From NCBI GenBank assembly GCA_027483785.1, contig JAIXTU010000345.1, positions 1 to 10,708 on the forward strand: a stretch of 10,708 nucleotides of DNA, given 5' to 3'. This document shows, one piece after another, positions 6,247 through 10,708 of this stretch (positions are counted from its first letter, which is position 1; the number at the start of each line of letters is the position of its first letter). The notes under the pieces are model-generated. The model worked only from the letters and a program-made list of their open reading frames with translations, searched no databases and was not told where the DNA came from. Both the position numbers and the translations under genes were made by a program. This DNA is from Flavobacterium sp. GTDB taxonomy: Bacteria; Bacteroidota; Bacteroidia; Flavobacteriales; Flavobacteriaceae.

Positions 6247-8661
6247 TTACTTCTTCGTTTCGGTTTTCTCAACCGTTACCGTTTTTTCAACAGTAACGTT
6301 TGTTCCGTCTTGTTTAGTTACTTCGGTAGTTGTTGTAGTTGTATCGCCCACAGTTTCTGAAATTACCGTTTCTTCTGTCGCAGAAATGATTTTACAGTTA
6401 CTGCTTTTACAACCTTTAGCCTTACATTCTTCGATACTCATCGACGCACAATTTGCCGACATTTCTTTACAGCAAGCTGCGGAAACTTCTTTTGTTGTAG
6501 CATGACCTTGACCCAAAAGTGGTGCGATAACTAAACCAACCAAACAAGTTAATTTAATTAAAATGTTCATCGAAGGACCAGAAGTATCTTTAAACGGATC
6601 ACCAACGGTATCACCAGTTACTGCTGCTTTGTGTGCATCAGAACCTTTGTACGTCATTTCACCATTAATTAGTACACCTGCTTCGAACGATTTTTTAGCG
6701 TTGTCCCAAGCACCACCGGCGTTGTTTTGGAAAATAGCCCAAAGTACACCCGAAACGCAAACACCAGCCATATAACCTCCTAAAGCCTCGGCACCCATGG
6801 CAAAACCAAGGATAATTGGCGTGATAATCGTAATGGCTCCTGGCAACATCATTTCGCGGAGTGCTGCTTTTGTCGAGATATCCACACATTTTCCGTACTC
6901 TGGTTTTCCAGTACCGTCCATAATTCCAGGGATTTCACGGAACTGACGACGAACTTCGTTAACCATGTCCATTGCAGCTTTACCTACCGATTGCATTGCT
7001 AAAGCTGAGAATACAACAGGAATCATACCTCCAACGAAAAGCGCAGCTAGTACATCAGCCTTAAAAATATTGATCCCATTGATTCCTGTAAACGTTACGT
7101 AAGCAGCGAAAAGTGCTAGCGCAGTAAGTGCCGCAGATGCGATAGCGAAACCTTTACCCACGGCAGCTGTAGTGTTACCTACAGAGTCTAAAACGTCGGT
7201 ACGCTGACGAACTTCTTTTGGCAATTCGCTCATTTCTGCGATACCCCCTGCGTTGTCGGCAATCGGACCGAAAGCATCGATCGCCAATTGCATGGCTGTT
7301 GTAGCCATCATAGCCGATGCAGCAATAGCCACACCGTAGAAACCTGCTAGCGCGTAAGCACCCCAGATTGCAGCAGCAAATAAGATTACAGAACCAAAAG
7401 TTGATTTCATACCAATTGCTAAACCAGCAATAATGTTGGTTGCAGCTCCTGTAGATGAATTTTGTACGATACTTAATACCGGTTTTTTACCCAAAGCCGT
7501 ATAGTACTCGGTGATTGCAGAAATAAACAAACCCACACCTAAACCAACTAAAGTAGCATAGAATACGTGACGTGATGGGATTTCTTTAATGCCTTCTCCG
7601 AAGAAGTTCATTGAAATAGTTTCTGGCAACATCATATCGATAAGGAACCAACAAGCCACAACGGTTAAACCTAACGAAACGTAGTTTCCTAAGTTTAAAG
7701 CTGCTTGTACTTGTGCTTCTTTAGCGTCGTTGCTCTTGATACGAACAAAGAATGTTCCGATGATTGAAGCCAAGATACCTACACCTGCAATTACTAGAGG
7801 CAAGATAATTGGGCCAAGACCTTCGAAATTGTCGGTAAATGGCGTACCAGATGCATCTGTCATATCTTTAATGATGTAGTTACCCAATACCATAGAAGCT
7901 AAAACGGTAGCAACATACGAACCGAATAAATCGGCACCCATACCGGCTACGTCGCCCACGTTATCGCCTACGTTATCGGCAATTGTTGCTGGGTTTCTCG
8001 GATCGTCTTCCGGAATTCCTGCTTCTACTTTACCTACTAAGTCGGCACCAACGTCGGCAGCTTTAGTATAAATACCACCACCTACACGTGCAAAAAGTGC
8101 GATTGATTCCGCTCCAAGTGAAAAACCTGCAAGCGTTTCGAGTACCAATGTCATATTATCGTAAAATGATTTTCCTTCAACGCCCATGAACTGGTTTAGG
8201 AATATCAAAAAGAAGATGCTCAAACCAAGAACAGCCAAACCAGCAACGCCAAGCCCCATTACAGTACCTCCACCGAAGGAAACTTGTAAGGCTTGTGGTA
8301 AGCTTGTTTTAGCAGCTTGTGTAGTTCTTACGTTTGATTTTGTAGCAATACGCATACCGATATTACCGGCTAAAGCAGAGAAGATGGCACCGAAAACGAA
8401 AGCAACAACAATCATCCAGTGTGACGTTTCTACCAATTGCGACACTACAAAAAGTGCTACAGAGGCAATAACTACAAATACTGCCAATATTCTGTACTCG
8501 GCTTTTAGGAAAGCCATTGCACCTTCTTGTATACTTTTAGAAATTTCTTGCATTTTGGCGTCGCCAGCGTTTTGTTTGTTAACCCATAACGCTTTTACTC
8601 CCATAAATACGAGACCTAAAATTGCCATTACAAGCGGCACGTAAATCATTAGTTTGTCCAT
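6247..8661 (-). CDS. hppA: Membrane-bound, K+-dependent ion-translocating pyrophosphatase
   Basis: An integral membrane enzyme that hydrolyses pyrophosphate and pumps cations, normally with 16 helices. Numbering here starts at ATG 8659-8661 (804 residues). An ATG at 8668-8670 would add MLK, but it leaves almost no leader after the predicted promoter. Pyrophosphate and Mg2+ sites are visible: GGGIYTKAADVGADLVGK (194-211), EDDPRNPATIADNVGDNVGD (218-237), DAFGPIADNAGGIAEM (462-477) and TGDTVGDPFKDTSGPSMN (near 684-701). GNTTAAVGKG (495-504) has Ala where K+-independent enzymes have Lys, so K+ dependence is predicted. The helix-6 Glu of SYAES-type enzymes is absent (SYVATV, 248-253). A Glu instead occurs in helix 5 (GAESIALF, Glu185), a pattern I recall from Flavobacterium johnsoniae-type H+ pumps. 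Past ~716 is an ~88-residue extension with six Cys and a Thr/Val/Glu-rich end. It appears monocistronic, with its own promoter and terminator. Confidence 0.97.
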   Translation of the reverse strand: MDKLMIYVPLVMAILGLVFMGVKALWVNKQNAGDAKMQEISKSIQEGAMAFLKAEYRILAVFVVIASVALFVVSQLVETSHWMIVVAFVFGAIFSALAGNIGMRIATKSNVRTTQAAKTSLPQALQVSFGGGTVMGLGVAGLAVLGLSIFFLIFLNQFMGVEGKSFYDNMTLVLETLAGFSLGAESIALFARVGGGIYTKAADVGADLVGKVEAGIPEDDPRNPATIADNVGDNVGDVAGMGADLFGSYVATVLASMVLGNYIIKDMTDASGTPFTDNFEGLGPIILPLVIAGVGILASIIGTFFVRIKSNDAKEAQVQAALNLGNYVSLGLTVVACWFLIDMMLPETISMNFFGEGIKEIPSRHVFYATLVGLGVGLFISAITEYYTALGKKPVLSIVQNSSTGAATNIIAGLAIGMKSTFGSVILFAAAIWGAYALAGFYGVAIAASAMMATTAMQLAIDAFGPIADNAGGIAEMSELPKEVRQRTDVLDSVGNTTAAVGKGFAIASAALTALALFAAYVTFTGINGINIFKADVLAALFVGGMIPVVFSALAMQSVGKAAMDMVNEVRRQFREIPGIMDGTGKPEYGKCVDISTKAALREMMLPGAITIITPIILGFAMGAEALGGYMAGVCVSGVLWAIFQNNAGGAWDNAKKSFEAGVLINGEMTYKGSDAHKAAVTGDTVGDPFKDTSGPSMNILIKLTCLVGLVIAPLLGQGHATTKEVSAACCKEMSANCASMSIEECKAKGCKSSNCKIISATEETVISETVGDTTTTTTEVTKQDGTNVTVEKTVTVEKTETKK

Positions 8662-8681
8662 TTTTAACATTTTAAAACGCG

Positions 8682-8714
8682 CAAAAGTAATAAATCGATG
8701 TTAAAGTAAGGCAA
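8682..8714 (-). promoter_or_regulatory. hppA promoter, Bacteroidota type
   Basis: On the minus strand TACTTTTG (8682-8689) is a full match to the -7 consensus TAnnTTTG, and TTG at 8712-8714 lies 22 nt upstream, within the usual spacing for the -33 element. Transcription should begin near 8677. That leaves about 15 nt before ATG 8661 but only about 6 nt before ATG 8670, so it favours the downstream start. Confidence 0.7.
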
Positions 8715-8793
8715 GTTATTTGCATTATACGCCCTGCATGAAACTAATAGATTGCTTACTAGTGTTTTACGTGGTTTTTTTCGCGCACGATTT

Positions 8794-8947
8794 TTGCGGC
8801 CCGGATAGCAACGAAAAGCCTGCCTAAGTGAGAAAGAAAAAAAAAGCGAAAAGTTTTTGCGACCAACGGAAGCACAAAATCTTTGCGTACTTTTTGCCAA
8901 CCGAACGCCGGGCAGCTTGCAGTGAATAGCCGGAAAAGCCGCCTAAA
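8794..8947 (-). repeat. Structured 3'-end repeat, copy R (after DUF5686 gene)
   Basis: Second copy of the element described at 6029-6180, in inverted orientation relative to it. The strand given is the sense of the DUF5686 transcript, whose stop codon lies 12 nt before the element. Blocks are 8911-8947, 8859-8873 and 8794-8824. The first block can fold through GGCAGCT (8911-8917) with AGCCGCC (8937-8943), six of seven pairs, against six of six in copy L. The middle block is the loop of a weaker A/T-rich hairpin. Together with the hppA promoter region this element fills the gap between hppA and the DUF5686 gene. I see no credible gene in the gap: a 78-residue minus-strand frame (8664-8900) is low-complexity and covers the repeat and promoter. 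Confidence 0.8.
8837..8884 (-). terminator. Hairpin plus T-run after DUF5686 gene
   Basis: In the minus-strand transcript the arms at 8872-8884 and 8850-8860 pair (11 pairs including one G-U) around the loop TTCCGTTGGTC, with unpaired bases at 8875 and 8881. After CGC comes a run of nine T (8845-8837). The stem is A/U-rich, so this is a weaker terminator candidate than the one in copy L, but it lies in the matching place 75 nt past the stop codon. Confidence 0.45.
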
Positions 8948-8959
8948 AAAATACTTTTC

Positions 8960-10708
8960 TTAAAAATAAAATCCGAAGGCGCCTTTTATCGCGAAATTCG
9001 TGGAACCTGGTGCAATATAGCTGCCGCGCCACGCAAACTCGATACGAAACACCTTGAAAATGTTTCCAATACCGGCGTTGTACTCCCAATACAGATCTTC
9101 GGGCGCTTGGTAAATGAGTCCGCTTGGCTCGTTGATGATGCGATTTTCTTGAGAAATAGTTCCGTAAACGCCTTTAATACCTACTGTTTCGCGCCAATTT
9201 AATTTACGCATGAACGGAATTCTCGAGAAAATTCGTCCGCCGAAATTGTGTTGCAACTGAAACGTCGCATAGGTATCGGCTTGAAACTCGTAGAAATCCA
9301 AGCAGTTAAAGGTGTTTTCGATGGTAAAATACGTTTGGTTACCGGGAACGATACTCATTAATCCGAGCGGAACGTAGCCGTAGGTTTTTCCAAGCTCGGT
9401 GATTACGTCTAGGCGACCAATACCGCCGATATTCATAGGTTGTTTGGCGTACAACTGAATTTTTTGATACTCGAAATCGGAATTCATTACTCCTTTCAAA
9501 CCTTGCGTGTAGTTAACAAAAACGCGGGTAAACGGACTATCGACAATGCTGCGCTCAACGCCATAACCCACGGTTTTACGTCGCGGTGTATAATCCACTA
9601 AAACGTTAGCTTCCGACTGCGTGGTGCGCTCTTTTATTTGCGTGCGATTAAGATCGGTGTAATACGCTAAACTGAACGTATCGTTCGCTGAAACCAGCGT
9701 TCGGAAGCTGTAACCAGCAGAAAACGTCAGGTTTTTGATTGGCTCGATTTCGAACGACAGGTTAGTTAGGTTAATGTTGGTCAGGTTTCCGTTGTTTCCG
9801 CTGACGAACAGTGCCGAGCTAGCGAAACTGCGGCCGAGTATGTCGTTTGTGGTTGTTAAACTCGCACCGATTTGTTCGATATCACGTCGGTTTCCACCTT
9901 GAATGATGAGTCGGCTTTTCGGATCGATTAAGTATTTACCCGACACCCCGTATTTGAATTTATTATCGCTAAAACCATAGGCACCATACGCTTGTATGCG
10001 CCAGCGATCGTTTGGTCCGAAGTAGGTTCGACCGCCAAAACGGAGGCGAATTCCTTCGACCTCGTTGTAGCCTAAGGTTGAGAAAATAGGTCCGAAATCG
10101 ATGTTGCCTTTCTGAATATAACCACTTCCGAGAATGGCCACCAAATCGTACAGCTGTTTAAACTTTTTGTTGGTTTTAAGTGTGTCGAGCATTTTGTAAA
10201 TGCCCTTTTCGTCTTTGTTAAGTTCTTCGAAGCGGTTTTCTTCCCAAAACTCGTCGGAACGATTGTAGGCTTCCTCGTTGTAGTAGTTTACTTTTTCTTT
10301 GTAAAACTCGTCGGGCAATTCTTTATCGAACACGTGATTTTGGTACATGGTTGTTCGTTTTCCGTACACACCTTTCGACTTTTCCTTTTTGTTGAGTGCG
10401 AAATCGGTGAGCATGTAATCGCGGGTGAGCAGGAATACCGAATCGTTTAGCACATCGAACTGTTGCTCGATATAAATTTCCTTGACCCAGTTTATGTTGG
10501 CACTTTTAACCACCTGCATGTTAATGTCTTTGATCGCCCAAGTTGTATCGTTCACCCAGAAATCGCCTTTGAAGGTGAGTTCGTTTTTACGTCGTGGGTA
10601 ATAAACAATATTGTAGCACCATTTTTTATCTATGAATGCGCTGTCGGCTAAGACGTAATTGTAAACATCGATACCTGTTCTCGACAAGGGCGATGTAAAT
10701 GCTTTATC
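8960..10708 (-). CDS. DUF5686 family outer-membrane protein (5' end off window)
   Basis: Partial gene. The stop is TAA at 8960-8962 and the frame stays open to the right edge, so 582 C-terminal residues are visible and the true start is outside. A TTG at 10687 is not a credible start because coding continues upstream (DKAFTSPLSRTGIDVYNYVL). The first ~200 residues match the DUF5686 pattern (ADSAFIDKKWCYNIVYYPRRKNELTFKGDFWVNDTTWAIKDI, split here only by eye). The rest is beta-barrel-like, with GGRTYFGPNDRWRIQAYGAYGF and similar strands, and ends in an aromatic residue (AFGFYF) as outer-membrane barrels do. Relatives carry a signal peptide and a carboxypeptidase-regulatory domain in the part missing here. 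The family has no established function, and outer-membrane location is inferred from the barrel. Confidence 0.88.
   Translation of the reverse strand, partial: DKAFTSPLSRTGIDVYNYVLADSAFIDKKWCYNIVYYPRRKNELTFKGDFWVNDTTWAIKDINMQVVKSANINWVKEIYIEQQFDVLNDSVFLLTRDYMLTDFALNKKEKSKGVYGKRTTMYQNHVFDKELPDEFYKEKVNYYNEEAYNRSDEFWEENRFEELNKDEKGIYKMLDTLKTNKKFKQLYDLVAILGSGYIQKGNIDFGPIFSTLGYNEVEGIRLRFGGRTYFGPNDRWRIQAYGAYGFSDNKFKYGVSGKYLIDPKSRLIIQGGNRRDIEQIGASLTTTNDILGRSFASSALFVSGNNGNLTNINLTNLSFEIEPIKNLTFSAGYSFRTLVSANDTFSLAYYTDLNRTQIKERTTQSEANVLVDYTPRRKTVGYGVERSIVDSPFTRVFVNYTQGLKGVMNSDFEYQKIQLYAKQPMNIGGIGRLDVITELGKTYGYVPLGLMSIVPGNQTYFTIENTFNCLDFYEFQADTYATFQLQHNFGGRIFSRIPFMRKLNWRETVGIKGVYGTISQENRIINEPSGLIYQAPEDLYWEYNAGIGNIFKVFRIEFAWRGSYIAPGSTNFAIKGAFGFYF

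Noticed and set aside
6026..6505. Plus-strand frame of 159 residues across the kinase-hppA gap and hppA 3' end
   Set aside because: It runs through the repeat and terminator and then antisense to the hppA tail. Its composition is low-complexity and no family is recognisable.
8186..8644. Plus-strand frame of 152 residues antisense to hppA
   Set aside because: It is a shadow of the highly conserved hppA frame, with no start context or family match.
8664..8900. Minus-strand frame of 78 residues upstream of hppA
   Set aside because: It overlaps the hppA promoter and the repeat and is rich in Arg, Lys, Phe and Ser. Its QAFRCYPG segment is simply the repeat translated.
1..10708. CRISPR array, tRNA or rRNA genes, integrase, transposase, phage or defence genes
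   Set aside because: I looked on both strands and saw no regularly spaced repeats, no cloverleaf or rRNA motifs and no such protein families. The inverted repeat pair around hppA encloses no transposase, so I do not call it a composite transposon.

Overview
The window looks like a chromosomal segment from a Flavobacterium-like member of the Flavobacteriaceae (Bacteroidota). This rests on the gene families (GLPGLI proteins, a SusC-like/OMP_b-brl outer-membrane receptor with a carboxypeptidase-regulatory N-domain, a DUF5686 barrel protein), on a Bacteroidota-type promoter (TTG / TAnnTTTG) and on the absence of Shine-Dalgarno sequences. No phage, insertion sequence, CRISPR, rRNA or tRNA was seen.

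Layout. (1) 1-4518, minus strand: a probable three-gene envelope operon, read right to left: two tandem GLPGLI-family secreted proteins, then, 19 nt after the second, a large TonB-receptor-like outer-membrane barrel protein whose last residues lie off the left edge. (2) 4600-6017, plus strand, divergent: an unrecognised secreted protein (propeller-like by eye) overlapping by one base (TAATG) a deoxynucleoside kinase, so a two-gene translationally coupled unit. (3) 6247-8661, minus strand: a membrane-bound ion-pumping pyrophosphatase (hppA) with a good promoter at 8682-8714 and a strong hairpin terminator at 6191-6226. It is K+-dependent by motif and probably H+-pumping. It carries an unusual C-terminal extension with six cysteines and a Thr/Val/Glu-rich tail. 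(4) 8960-10708, minus strand: the C-terminal part of a DUF5686 outer-membrane protein, 5' end off the right edge.

The least expected item is non-coding. Two diverged copies of a ~152-nt element (6029-6180 and 8794-8947) sit in the two gaps on either side of hppA, in opposite orientation. Each begins 11-12 nt after the stop codon of the outer gene (deoxynucleoside kinase; DUF5686 protein). Three conserved blocks keep order and spacing. The middle block is an invariant 11-nt loop on a GC-closed hairpin. The two hairpins share a bulged C, but the stem sequences are entirely different and still paired. That pattern suggests a selected RNA (or DNA) structure at gene 3' ends, or copies of a small dispersed repeat. 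The protein-coding content is otherwise typical for the family.
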